From: Cobetia crustatorum
GTDB lineage: Bacteria > Pseudomonadota > Gammaproteobacteria > Pseudomonadales > Halomonadaceae
Length of the DNA stretch: 56,360 nt
Direction of reading: 5' to 3'
Assembly: GCF_000591415.1 (NCBI RefSeq)
Contig: NZ_JEMF01000081.1
Span: 1 to 56,360 of the forward strand
Shown here piece by piece: positions 18,237-26,879 of this stretch. A model generated the notes under the pieces. It saw only the letters and a program-made list of their open reading frames with translations, did not search any database and had not been told where the DNA came from. How positions within the stretch are numbered: the stretch's first letter is position 1; each line of letters starts with the position of its first letter. A program made the translations under genes and the position numbers.

Positions 18237-20630
18237 TCAAGCAATACGCGCGCTGCGTTCCAGTCGGACGGGGACAGCCTTGGAGGACGGCGTACCGGTG
18301 TCGCTGCCATGACTCTCCAGCGCGATCAGTACATTGGTTTCCGGATAATAGGCCCCAATACAGCCGGCGGGAATATCGTACTCCACCAATCGGAACTGAG
18401 GCGCGCGGCGCTCGTGACCATCTGGGCGCGGCTCGCCCAGCATATCAACCCAATCGCCGTCCGCCAGCCCAAGGCGTGTCAGGTCCTGCGCATTGATGAA
18501 GATCACCCGGCGCTGGCCAGATACGCCGCGATAGCGGTCGTTGTAGCCATACACCGTTGTATTGTACTGATCATGGCTACGCATGGTCTGCAAGGTCAGC
18601 CAGCCATCGCGGCGCGACTGTTGCTGGTGAATCACGGCTGCAGGCAATGCAGCGTACGAGAATTCGGCCTGACCACTGACGGTCGGGAATTCGAGTGCAC
18701 GCACCGGATTCGCGAGATGAAAGCCACGTTTATGTGCGAGGCGGTCATTGAAGTCGTCAAAGCCAGGAATGACAGCGGCAATTTCATCACGGATCAGGTC
18801 ATAATCTTCCGTCAGTGCCGCCCAGTCGACTGGGTCACTCACGCCACGTGCAGGCAATGTCCGCGACAACGTCTCGCGGGCGATGGCCGCAATGATGGCA
18901 GGTTCAGAGCGCAGTGCATCGCTGGCAGGCGCCTTGATGCCAGCGCTTGAGTGCACCATCGACATCGAATCTTCGACACTGATGTGCTGTGAGGCAACAG
19001 ATGCCGAGCGATCAATCTCACTGCGCCCGAGGCACGGCAGAATCAGCGCCTCTGTCTGCTTGCCCACCACCAGATGGCTGCGATTGAGCTTGGTGCTGAT
19101 CTGCACATTGAGCGTGAGTTGACGCATGGCCGCTTCGGTGCGCTCGCTATCCGGTGTCGCACGCGTGAAGTTGCCGCCCAGCGCGATGAAAGTCTTCACT
19201 CGCCCTTGCTCCAGGGCCGCAAGACTCTCGACGGTATTGAAGCCGGCGGCACGCGGCATCGTCACGCCATAGCGCGCTTCCAGCGCATCAATCAGCGCCG
19301 TCGGTGCATTCTCATCGATCCCCATCGTGCGATCCCCCTGCACGTTGGAGTGACCTCTTACCGGACAGGCGCCAGCCCCTGGGCGCCCGAAATTCCCCCC
19401 CAGCAGTAGCAGGTTGATGATCTCGCGCACGCTATCGACGGCATGCAGGTGCTGGGTAATCCCCATCGCCCAGGTACAGATGACATTGCCGGCGCCCGCA
19501 TAGAGTCTGGCCGCTTCTTCCAGCTCCTCACGCGTGAGCCCTGACTGGTCTTCGATAGCCGCCCACGAGGTGGACTCCACCGCTGCCTGCCAAGCTTCGA
19601 CGCCCAGGGTATATGCTTCGATGAAGCCCTGTGCACGCGTGAATTCGCCTTGCTGTTCCAGCACAAACAGTGCCTTGGCCATGCCACGTACCGCGGCCAT
19701 GTCACCCCCCATGCGTGGCTGGTAGTAACGCGAGCTGATGGTCTGACTGGACAGCGTAATCATTTCCAGCGGTGATTGCGGGTCTGCAAAGCGCTCAAGC
19801 CCACGCTCACGTAGCGGATTGAAGCTGACGATACGCGCACCACGCCGCGAGGCACGCCGCAGATCCCCTAGCATGCGCGGGTGATTGGTGCCGGGGTTCT
19901 GACCGAACACGAAGATGGCATCAGCGTGTTCGAAATCTTCCAGCAACACCGTGCCCTTGCCGACGCCGAGACTGGCCTTCATGCCGACGCCACTCGCCTC
20001 GTGACACATGTTGGAGCAGTCAGGGAAATTATTGGTCCCGAAGAGTCTCACGAACAGTTGATATAGGTAGGCGGCTTCATTGCTGGCTCGCCCCGAGGTA
20101 TAGAAAAGCGCCTCATCCGGCGATTTCAACGCACTCAAGTGCTCGGCGATGAGTGTAAAAGCCTCTTCCCAGCCGATGGGCAGATAGCGATCACTCGCAG
20201 CGTCATAACGCATCGGCTCTGTCAGGCGGCCCTGATCTTCCAGCATGAAGTCATCCCAGCCCAGCAACTCACTGACGGTATGCTGAGCAAAGAAGCGCTG
20301 CGTCACACGCTTGGCGGTCACTTCCCAGGCGACGGCCTTGGCACCGTTCTCACAGAATTCAAATGACGAGCCATGCTCCGGGTCGCCCCACGCACAGCCA
20401 GGACAATCGAATCCCTTGTCCTGATTGGCCTTGAGCAATGAGCGCACACTCTTCCACGGCGCCCTCGAGTGAGTGACGTGTCGTCCCACGCTTTTGAGCG
20501 CTCCCCAGCCACCCGCCGGGCCACCATAAGGTACGATTTGAGGATGGCGTGTCTGCTGCGCATCCTCACGCGGCAGGTTCGCCGACACACTGGCAGGCGC
20601 AACGATTTCGGGGGCGGAAGATTCAGTCAT
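18237..20630 (-). CDS. ydeP: FdhF/YdeP-family molybdopterin oxidoreductase
   Basis: 797 residues from the ATG at 20630. It resembles the YdeP branch of formate dehydrogenase-like molybdoenzymes: the N-terminal CPGCAWGDP segment followed by one more Cys (FEFCENGAK), SNMCHEASGVGM, FGQNPGTNHPRML, and a C-terminal molybdopterin dinucleotide-binding domain with TMRSHDQYNTTVYG and GDWVDMLGE. In E. coli YdeP is linked to acid resistance; the physiological reaction of the family is uncertain, so formate dehydrogenase activity should not be assumed. It lies 53 bases downstream of fdhD, which fits a cofactor-sulfurating partner. The ribosome site is weak and a TTG at 20699 is an alternative start. Confidence 0.88.
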   Translation of the reverse strand: MTESSAPEIVAPASVSANLPREDAQQTRHPQIVPYGGPAGGWGALKSVGRHVTHSRAPWKSVRSLLKANQDKGFDCPGCAWGDPEHGSSFEFCENGAKAVAWEVTAKRVTQRFFAQHTVSELLGWDDFMLEDQGRLTEPMRYDAASDRYLPIGWEEAFTLIAEHLSALKSPDEALFYTSGRASNEAAYLYQLFVRLFGTNNFPDCSNMCHEASGVGMKASLGVGKGTVLLEDFEHADAIFVFGQNPGTNHPRMLGDLRRASRRGARIVSFNPLRERGLERFADPQSPLEMITLSSQTISSRYYQPRMGGDMAAVRGMAKALFVLEQQGEFTRAQGFIEAYTLGVEAWQAAVESTSWAAIEDQSGLTREELEEAARLYAGAGNVICTWAMGITQHLHAVDSVREIINLLLLGGNFGRPGAGACPVRGHSNVQGDRTMGIDENAPTALIDALEARYGVTMPRAAGFNTVESLAALEQGRVKTFIALGGNFTRATPDSERTEAAMRQLTLNVQISTKLNRSHLVVGKQTEALILPCLGRSEIDRSASVASQHISVEDSMSMVHSSAGIKAPASDALRSEPAIIAAIARETLSRTLPARGVSDPVDWAALTEDYDLIRDEIAAVIPGFDDFNDRLAHKRGFHLANPVRALEFPTVSGQAEFSYAALPAAVIHQQQSRRDGWLTLQTMRSHDQYNTTVYGYNDRYRGVSGQRRVIFINAQDLTRLGLADGDWVDMLGEPRPDGHERRAPQFRLVEYDIPAGCIGAYYPETNVLIALESHGSDTGTPSSKAVPVRLERSARIA

Positions 20631-20683
20631 TTCAATGTCCACTGGGAGTAAGTGAGGTAGCGGTGAAACACGCAGAGAATCCG

Positions 20684-21523
20684 TCAGCGCGGCTGGCAAG
20701 CTCCTTGGACGAGGGGATGGCCACCTGCATGACCGCTCAATAGCTCCAGCCGTTGGCCACGATGCGCGCAGACCAGATTAAGATCACAGGCGCGTGCGGT
20801 TTCTACCGCGAGACGCGACGGCACCGCCAGTGTCACCAGAGTGGGGATGTGCGCACGAATGGTCTTCTGCACCAGTTCCAGACTGCAGCGACTGGACACC
20901 AGCAACGCTTCTGGCCAGACACCGCTATCGAGACTCATGCCGATCACGCGGTCCAACGCGTTATGGCGGCCGATATCGGCACCCTGCGCCGTCAGCGCGC
21001 CGTCAGCGGCTAGGCCAAGCGCCAGATGCATGCCACGGCGTGATGCACGCTCCAGTCTATCGAGACCTCGCATCAGCGCAGCCGGTGATAGTGCCGCACG
21101 TGGCGGTAAACGCGTCAGGCCTGCCATCAGTTCAGCTTCATCCTGAACGCCGCACGCGCCGCAACTGGAGACGGAGCTCTCGCGCCGCTGATGCCGCTCG
21201 GCAGAGCGTGCCAGTGATTCACTGACCTCCAGACGAACGGCGAGGCCATGGCGCAAGCGCGACAGTCGAATCGCCGTTACATCGTCGCGACGCGTGATCC
21301 AGCCGGCCGTAAAGGCATGGCCAAGCGCGAGCGGCTCCAGCGCTTCAGGGCTGGCCAATAGCGTTCCCATCGGCGTGTCATTGAGCGCCAGACTCACCGG
21401 CAATTCTGCAGGGCCTTCCAGCTCACGCAGCGGTATATCACGAGCATCCTGATAGCTCGCTTGCGGCGGCTGAGCCGCGCTCACAAGGCCGCTCATCGCT
21501 TTTTGATAGAGTGAATCACTCAT
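20684..21523 (-). CDS. fdhD: FdhD sulfurtransferase
   Basis: 279 residues, the family that transfers sulfur from IscS to the molybdenum cofactor of formate dehydrogenases. The catalytic pair is in SSCGACGVQDE (CxxC). Later conserved segments are DIGRHNALDRVIG and SSRCSLELVQKT. The ATG has GGAG eight to ten bases upstream. It is the first gene of a pair with ydeP, whose product is the likely client. Confidence 0.95.
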   Translation of the reverse strand: MSDSLYQKAMSGLVSAAQPPQASYQDARDIPLRELEGPAELPVSLALNDTPMGTLLASPEALEPLALGHAFTAGWITRRDDVTAIRLSRLRHGLAVRLEVSESLARSAERHQRRESSVSSCGACGVQDEAELMAGLTRLPPRAALSPAALMRGLDRLERASRRGMHLALGLAADGALTAQGADIGRHNALDRVIGMSLDSGVWPEALLVSSRCSLELVQKTIRAHIPTLVTLAVPSRLAVETARACDLNLVCAHRGQRLELLSGHAGGHPLVQGACQPR

Positions 21524-21868
21524 TAAAGTACTCCGTAGCGAAACGCTTTACTGTGGAATACGTCAGTCACACGCCACACTAATGAGGCATATCCTAACCT
21601 CATGCATCAACTGCGACCAATTGAGCTTGACCGCCACTTGATAGACGACACCAATGAAGGTGACATGCAGATAGCGCATCTTAGATTTATCGATAACAGT
21701 ACCGAAAACGACGCCAAGAGCAGTGTCGAGAAGCTGCCAAGAGGCGCGGTTGAACGCACATGTGATCGCGCGCAGGAAATTCCCGTGCAAGTTGCGTAAA
21801 ATGCGTCGCCAGACATTCATCATCTTGCTCCGGATTTACGATTCGGCCCGCACGAGGACAGCATTCGC
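21524..21868. promoter_or_regulatory. Divergent fdhD / trhO intergenic region
   Basis: 345 bases with no recognisable gene; short open frames on both strands resemble no known protein. It should hold the promoters of fdhD and trhO. Confidence 0.45.
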
Positions 21869-22930
21869 ATGATCGACACTACTGTTAGCTCTTCTCCAGC
21901 ACCCGCTGCCGCGCGGCCCAGCCCGCTGGCACCGGCCCACGTGGTCTGTGCGCTATACAAGTTCGTTGCGCTGGAGGACTTCGAGGCACTACGCGACCCG
22001 CTTTTGGCTGTCATGGATGAACACAACATCCGCGGCACCCTGCTGTTGGCACGCGAAGGCATCAACGGCACGGTTTCCGGTTCACGCGCTGGCATCGATG
22101 CCCTGCTCACCTGGCTGACTTCCGACCCACGATTGGCGGAGCTCGACACCAAGCAGTCACTCGCCGAGCAGGCGCCCTTCCTGCGTGCCAAGGTCAAGCT
22201 CAAGCGCGAGATCGTGACCATGGGTGTCGAGGGGATCGACCCGCGCCACACCGTCGGTACCTATGTCGAGCCGAAGGACTGGAACGCACTGATCTCCGAC
22301 CCGGAAGTGCTGTTGATCGATACGCGTAACGACTACGAAGTGGAAGTGGGGACATTCGCTGGTGCCATCAACCCGAATACCACCGCTTTCCGCGACTTTC
22401 CCGAGTATGTCTCGCGTGAGCTGGACCCGCAGAAGCACCGTAAGGTAGCGATGTTCTGCACCGGGGGTATTCGCTGCGAGAAATCGACGGCCTACCTCAA
22501 GGAACAGGGCTTCGATGAGGTCTATCACCTCAAGGGCGGCATCCTGAAATACCTGGAAGACGTGCCGGAAGAAGACACCCTGTGGCAGGGCGAGTGTTTC
22601 GTCTTCGATGAGCGCGTCACTGTTGATCATCAATTGCGCCCCGGCCAGTACGACCAATGCCACGCCTGTCGTCTGCCAATCACCGCTGAGGATCAGCAAA
22701 GCGAGCTATATCAGAAAGGTGTCAGCTGTCCGCGCTGTTATCACACACAGAGTGACGCGCAGAAGAAACGCTTCGCTGAGCGCGAGAACCAGATTCAGCT
22801 AGCACGCGAGCGCGGCGAAGCGCATCTGGGGATGGATGCCGTCGCTCAGATGCAGGCCCGCCGTGAAACGAAACAACAGCAACGTGATGCTGCACGCCTT
22901 GCTGCGCAAAAGGGCAACAAGAAGGTCTGA
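21869..22930 (+). CDS. trhO: tRNA uridine(34) hydroxylase TrhO (YceA)
   Basis: 353 residues. TrhO uses O2 to hydroxylate uridine 34 in some tRNAs, the first step to 5-methoxyuridine or cmo5U. An N-terminal acylphosphatase-like domain ([13 protein letters not shown]) is followed by a rhodanese domain with the active loop [12 protein letters not shown]. The C-terminal extension carries two CxxC pairs (CHACR and CPRCYH), probably a zinc site. The first 20 residues are a Pro/Ala-rich tail not typical of the family. A terminator follows. Confidence 0.93.
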   Translation: MIDTTVSSSPAPAAARPSPLAPAHVVCALYKFVALEDFEALRDPLLAVMDEHNIRGTLLLAREGINGTVSGSRAGIDALLTWLTSDPRLAELDTKQSLAEQAPFLRAKVKLKREIVTMGVEGIDPRHTVGTYVEPKDWNALISDPEVLLIDTRNDYEVEVGTFAGAINPNTTAFRDFPEYVSRELDPQKHRKVAMFCTGGIRCEKSTAYLKEQGFDEVYHLKGGILKYLEDVPEEDTLWQGECFVFDERVTVDHQLRPGQYDQCHACRLPITAEDQQSELYQKGVSCPRCYHTQSDAQKKRFAERENQIQLARERGEAHLGMDAVAQMQARRETKQQQRDAARLAAQKGNKKV

Positions 22931-22995
22931 AGCGCCGCTTGTCATACCATATGACACCAGACAATATCGGGCGGCACTGAACGCTTATCCAAACA

Positions 22996-23022
22996 AATCA
23001 CCCCAACTTCATGGGGTGATTT
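22996..23022. terminator. Terminator between trhO and LysR gene
   Basis: AAATCACCCCA-acttca-TGGGGTGATTT: an 11-bp stem with flanking A and T runs, between convergent genes. Confidence 0.8.
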
Positions 23023-23056
23023 TCATTGTGGCCCGATGTCTGGTGACAGCCAACGG

Positions 23057-23914
23057 TTAGCGCAGCAATTCAAGCACAGCCGACAGACGCCGACTGCGCT
23101 GCTGACCGGCACGCCACAAGAGCCCTACCGTCTCGCCTTCTCCTGGCAACCGCTGCGCTACCAGATTCTTGCCCAGTCGTGAATCAGCCAATCCTTCCGC
23201 CAGTATGCTGACGCCTAATCCAGCCTCCAGCATCACGCCTAGCGCCGCAATCGAATTGGCCTCCAGCAATGGCGACGGGCTCAGGCCCAATCGCTCAAAC
23301 TGCTGATTGAGTCGACGCCGCTGTTGCATCTCCGGGGTCAGCAATACCAGCGGATAGTCGCGCAGACAGCCCCATTCGGGCGCAGATGGCAGGCTGAAGT
23401 GCTCTCGACTGGCAATCAGTGCCGAATGCTCCTGATACAGAGGGCGGCAGGCGAAGCCACTCATCGCAGGCGCGGCAGGATAGCCTACGGCAAGGTCCAG
23501 CTCTCCATCCTCCAGTCCCTGCGCCAGTGATGAGGTCGATAGCTCGCGTAGACGCAGCGACAGCTGAGGGTGAGTCTCGCGCAGGCGTGGCAAGAAATCA
23601 CCCACCGCAGCGAGCGCCGACGGCACCACGCCCAACGTCAGTCGCCCGGTCAGCACGGCATCTGGCGCCAGGTCTCCCTTGAGCTCATCCAGCTCGGCCA
23701 AGATACGGCGCGCATGTGTCAGTACCCGTTCCCCTTCCGGCGTGAAGCTCTCGAAGCGATGTCCGCGAATGATCAGTGCCGTCCCCAGCTCTTCCTCAAG
23801 CTGCTTGAGCCGTGCCGACAGCGTCGGCTGCGTGACATGGCAAACCCGCGCAGCCCGTCCGAAATGGCGCTCACTGGCCAGGGCGACCAGAAAGCTTAGC
23901 TGACGATGATCCAT
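23057..23914 (-). CDS. LysR-family transcriptional regulator
   Basis: 285 residues from the ATG at 23914. The N-terminal winged helix-turn-helix reads MDHRQLSFLVALASERHFGR then VTQPTLSARLKQLEEELG; the periplasmic-binding-like effector domain follows (GRLTLGVVPSALA onward). It lacks the paired redox Cys of OxyR. The target is unknown: LysR proteins often control a divergent gene, but its neighbour upstream (an entericidin) points the same way, so no target can be inferred. A terminator separates them. Confidence 0.9.
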   Translation of the reverse strand: MDHRQLSFLVALASERHFGRAARVCHVTQPTLSARLKQLEEELGTALIIRGHRFESFTPEGERVLTHARRILAELDELKGDLAPDAVLTGRLTLGVVPSALAAVGDFLPRLRETHPQLSLRLRELSTSSLAQGLEDGELDLAVGYPAAPAMSGFACRPLYQEHSALIASREHFSLPSAPEWGCLRDYPLVLLTPEMQQRRRLNQQFERLGLSPSPLLEANSIAALGVMLEAGLGVSILAEGLADSRLGKNLVAQRLPGEGETVGLLWRAGQQRSRRLSAVLELLR

Positions 23915-23966
23915 GAGGAACGACCTTTCATTGCAGAGCAGATGGGGCGAATGGGTATTCAGACAC

Positions 23967-23997
23967 AAAAACGCCCAGCTAAATAGCTGAGCGTTTT
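23967..23997 (-). terminator. Terminator after the entericidin cluster
   Basis: On the minus strand AAAACGCTCAGCT-attt-AGCTGGGCGTTTTTG forms a stem with one G-T type mismatch followed by a T-run, about 65 bases after the last entericidin stop and before the LysR gene start. Confidence 0.8.
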
Positions 23998-24060
23998 CAT
24001 CGTAGCCTCACCCTAGCGTGCCTAGCGGCCAACTTGGATGATGCGGTAACGCAGCTGTCG

Positions 24061-24192
24061 TTATTGGGCAGCGTCCTGAACCGCTTCACCGGCTCGCTCG
24101 ACATCCTGCCCAGCGCCATCAACGGTGTTGCAGCCAGACAACGCTGCCAGAGTGAAGAAAGACGCGAAAATAAGTGCGATGGTGCGAGTCAT
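24061..24192 (-). CDS. Entericidin-like small lipoprotein 1
   Basis: 43 residues: a short signal (MTRTIALIFASFF) ending in the lipobox LSGC, then NTVDGAGQDVERAGEAVQ. GCNT followed by a spaced Gly-Asp-Glu amphipathic helix is the entericidin pattern. In E. coli the EcnA/EcnB lipoproteins are an antidote/toxin pair under stationary-phase control. The start is the second of two nearby ATGs because AAGGAG stands seven bases before it and only one base before the first. It is the most diverged of three such genes in a row. Confidence 0.85.
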   Translation of the reverse strand: MTRTIALIFASFFTLAALSGCNTVDGAGQDVERAGEAVQDAAQ

Positions 24193-24424
24193 GGCCATGC
24201 TCCTTTGCGTGAGCATCGAGGGCGATATTCGCCACCAATGCCCTGTCGTGATGAATCTCATGAATGCTATTTCTCGACACACCATAGCGCGTGTCAGTGA
24301 TAGATACCTTGGGTCAAGCCGTTGGCTTTCAAGGGGTCTAATTCATGTTTTATTCATCTCGAAGGAGATATCCCACTCGGCATCATCAGAATGCTTTCAT
24401 CGTCTTGCTTCAGGCCCAGACTCA

Positions 24425-24556
24425 TCAACTGGCGGAGTCTTCGATCGAGCCACCCAGATGTTCAAGATCTTCCCCGAAGCCTTCCACGGTATTGCAGCCA
24501 CCCAGAAAAAGGCTAAGCAGAAGCGCGGAACCGGTCATCATCATGAATCGTCGCAT
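24425..24556 (-). CDS. Entericidin-like small lipoprotein 2
   Basis: 43 residues: MRRFMMMTGSALLL then lipobox LGGC, then NTVEGFGEDLEHLGG. The ATG has AGAGGA seven bases upstream. It closely resembles the third member after the lipobox (GFGxDLEHLGG in both), suggesting a recent duplication, while differing from the first member. Its small size makes it easy for automated annotation to miss. Probably exported and lipid-anchored; toxic or antidote role unknown. Confidence 0.85.
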   Translation of the reverse strand: MRRFMMMTGSALLLSLFLGGCNTVEGFGEDLEHLGGSIEDSAS

Positions 24557-24601
24557 GGGTCTTCCTCTGTTCAACAGATGTGTCGAGACATGGTACTGGA
24601 C

Positions 24602-24736
24602 TCAGCTGGCAGCGTTATCAATCTTGCCACCCAGATGCTCGAGATCCTTGCCGAAGCCGGACACTGTATTGCAGCCCGCCAAGGCCACACTCGCCACCAG
24701 AAAGGCAGCAATCATCAAGCGAGTCACGCGCATCAT
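24602..24736 (-). CDS. Entericidin-like small lipoprotein 3
   Basis: 44 residues: MMRVTRLMIAAFLVASVALA then lipobox LAGC, then NTVSGFGKDLEHLGGKID. AGGA stands six bases before the first ATG; the second ATG is an alternative. It is the first of the tandem set and starts 45 bases before the second member, so they are probably co-transcribed. The quinone reductase gene upstream ends 62 bases before it. Confidence 0.85.
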   Translation of the reverse strand: MMRVTRLMIAAFLVASVALAGCNTVSGFGKDLEHLGGKIDNAAS

Positions 24737-24798
24737 GCTAGTTCCTGATCAATGTTCAACGCTGTTATGACAGCCTGATGGCCCAAAGGTGCCAGACC

Positions 24799-25794
24799 TC
24801 AGCGATTCACCAGCAGAATCTTGCCCAGAGCATCGCCAGACTCTATCAGTGCATGTGCCTTGGCGACATCACGGAAGCTGAACTGATGCTCATCGAGCAG
24901 CGGACGCACTGCGCCAGCTTCCAGCATCTCGCTCAGAGCGTTGAGAAGCTCAGGCTGGTCGTCCATGCCAATACCCGTCAGCAGCGGTACGGAACGGAAG
25001 ATGACATGCAACGACAGATTCTTGGCATGCAGCTGGGTCAGGTCATGCGTCGAACGCGTATTGATGGAGCATAAGCGGCCAGACGTCGCGGTTGCCTCGA
25101 TGGAGCGATCAAGATTATCACCACCCACCGTATCGAAAACCAGATCAAAACCACGACCTGAGGTCAGGCGCGCGACATACTCGCTGACGGCTTCTTCGCG
25201 ATAGTTGATCACTTCATCGGCGCCGAGCTGGCCCGCCAGCTCGGCCTTTTCATCACTGGAAACCGTGGTGGCGACCTTCGCGCCCAGATACTTGGCAATC
25301 TGGATCGCTACATGACCCACACCGCCAGTACCCGCGTGAATCAGTACGTGTTCGCCTTCCTTGATCTGGCCGCGCGAAACCAATGCCGTCCATGCCGTCA
25401 GGAAGACGAGTGGCAATGCTGCGCACTCCTCAAGCGTCAATGCGGCAAGGCTCGGACGCTTCACGATCACACGCGTATCGGCAATCATGAAATCAGCCAG
25501 CGCACCTTGCCAGCCTTTCACGCCGCCGGCGCAGCCCAACACCTCATCACCGACCGAGAAGTCGCTCACACCATCGCCTATCGCATCGATCACGCCAGCC
25601 ACATCGCCATTAAGGATAGCGGGGAAGTCCGGGTGCGACTTGACCAGCCCGCTACGCAGCTTGGTCTCGATAGGATTGATGCTGGAGGCCACGACCTTGA
25701 TGCGCACCTGCCCACGCCCCGGAGCGGGGGTATCCAGCTCGCGCTCGACAAACACCTCAGGACCACCGTACTGCTCAATGACCATGGCTTGCAT
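24799..25794 (-). CDS. Quinone oxidoreductase-like NADP-dependent reductase (MDR family)
   Basis: 331 residues of the medium-chain dehydrogenase/reductase fold without the catalytic zinc ligands, as in QOR-type enzymes. N-terminal GroES-like domain (GQVRIKVVASSINPIETK), then the NAD(P)-binding motif HAGTGGVGHVAIQIAK, then DLVFDTVGGDNL. It likely reduces quinones or activated alkenes; the substrate is unknown. The ATG at 25794 has CAGGAG nine bases upstream; an upstream in-frame start adds 20 atypical residues. The entericidin cluster follows it on the same strand. Confidence 0.9.
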   Translation of the reverse strand: MQAMVIEQYGGPEVFVERELDTPAPGRGQVRIKVVASSINPIETKLRSGLVKSHPDFPAILNGDVAGVIDAIGDGVSDFSVGDEVLGCAGGVKGWQGALADFMIADTRVIVKRPSLAALTLEECAALPLVFLTAWTALVSRGQIKEGEHVLIHAGTGGVGHVAIQIAKYLGAKVATTVSSDEKAELAGQLGADEVINYREEAVSEYVARLTSGRGFDLVFDTVGGDNLDRSIEATATSGRLCSINTRSTHDLTQLHAKNLSLHVIFRSVPLLTGIGMDDQPELLNALSEMLEAGAVRPLLDEHQFSFRDVAKAHALIESGDALGKILLVNR

Positions 25795-25958
25795 GAGTGA
25801 AAACTCCTGAAAAATGAAAAATAGGGACGCCGTCATCACTGAAGGCGTCGTCATAAACTGTTATTTGCGTGCTACTACCGACATGTCGTGGGAGTGCTGA
25901 ACGTACAAATACTGCGAGCTTACTCCGACTCGCGCACAAGGTCAGTAGGCGGCGCGGA

Positions 25959-26738
25959 TCAGGTGAGCAACAGCCGCAGCACGATGATGAAGATCACGAC
26001 GACCGTTAGCCACTTGACCCAGCGTGCACCTGCCGGGCTCATGTTGACCCGTGCGCCAAGGAAGGCGCCGCTCATGTTACCGATCGCCAACACCAGCCCG
26101 AAGGCCCACCTTACCTGTCCGTCAAACACGAATACTGCCAGTGCCGGCAAGGTGTACATCAATACGATAAAGACCTTGAAGACATTCACCTGTGTCAGGT
26201 CAATTCGCAGCAGTCGATAAAGCACCACGATGAACAGCACTCCGACGCCTACCTGAATGAAGCCACCATAGATGCCGATGCCAAACATCGCCACCAGCAC
26301 CGTCGGTGTGATGCGTTCTTTTGTCAGTTCGCGAGTATCGAGTGTCGGGGTCGGCAATAGCATCAATACCGAGCACACCACCATCACCACGATCAGTACA
26401 CTCTCAAAGGCCTCGGCACTGATGCGCGTCGCCATCCAGGCCCCCAGCATGGCCCCTACCACTGCCGGCAATGCCAGCCGCCAGGCCACGCCCATATTAT
26501 GCGCACCAGCACGCAAGAAGGTGCTGGTTGCCGTAGCACTTTGCAGTACGATCGCGACCCGATTGGTGGCGTTGGCCTGCCCCGGTGGCAGCCCCAGGAA
26601 CATCAACAGCGGCAGCGTCAGCATCGAGCCGCCCGCCGATAGCACATTGATGAAACCGGCCACACCGCCTAGCGCGATCAATGCCAACACACTGCCGACA
26701 TCCAACCCTGCCGCCAGCTCTGCAACTCCAGACGTCAT
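25959..26738 (-). CDS. TauE/SafE-family sulfite exporter-like permease
   Basis: 259 residues with seven to eight helices. The N-terminal repeat contains GGVAGFINVLSAGGSMLTLP, the family's helix-hairpin motif, and the second half has GIYGGFIQVGVGVLF. Known members export sulfite, sulfonates or organic acids; the substrate is not readable here. The ATG at 26738 has AAGGAAGG five bases upstream. The TRAP permease gene ends 141 bases before it on the same strand, so a common message is possible. Confidence 0.9.
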   Translation of the reverse strand: MTSGVAELAAGLDVGSVLALIALGGVAGFINVLSAGGSMLTLPLLMFLGLPPGQANATNRVAIVLQSATATSTFLRAGAHNMGVAWRLALPAVVGAMLGAWMATRISAEAFESVLIVVMVVCSVLMLLPTPTLDTRELTKERITPTVLVAMFGIGIYGGFIQVGVGVLFIVVLYRLLRIDLTQVNVFKVFIVLMYTLPALAVFVFDGQVRWAFGLVLAIGNMSGAFLGARVNMSPAGARWVKWLTVVVIFIIVLRLLLT

Positions 26739-26879
26739 GCAGACCTTCCTTGTCCAAACGTGAGATAAAAACTTGCCAATGGTACGCCGAGCGCACGATG
26801 CCCGGCCCACTGCCCCAACGAGGGGAAAGTGATGCCGGGCATCGTTCATACCGTATCGATCATTGCCATTTGCGCTTGA

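Noticed and set aside
21602-21799. 65-residue ORF upstream of trhO
   Set aside because: No ribosome site, no recognisable sequence and an opposing frame of similar length; probably chance.
23057-23914. LysR gene as OxyR
   Set aside because: The paired redox cysteines typical of OxyR are not present.
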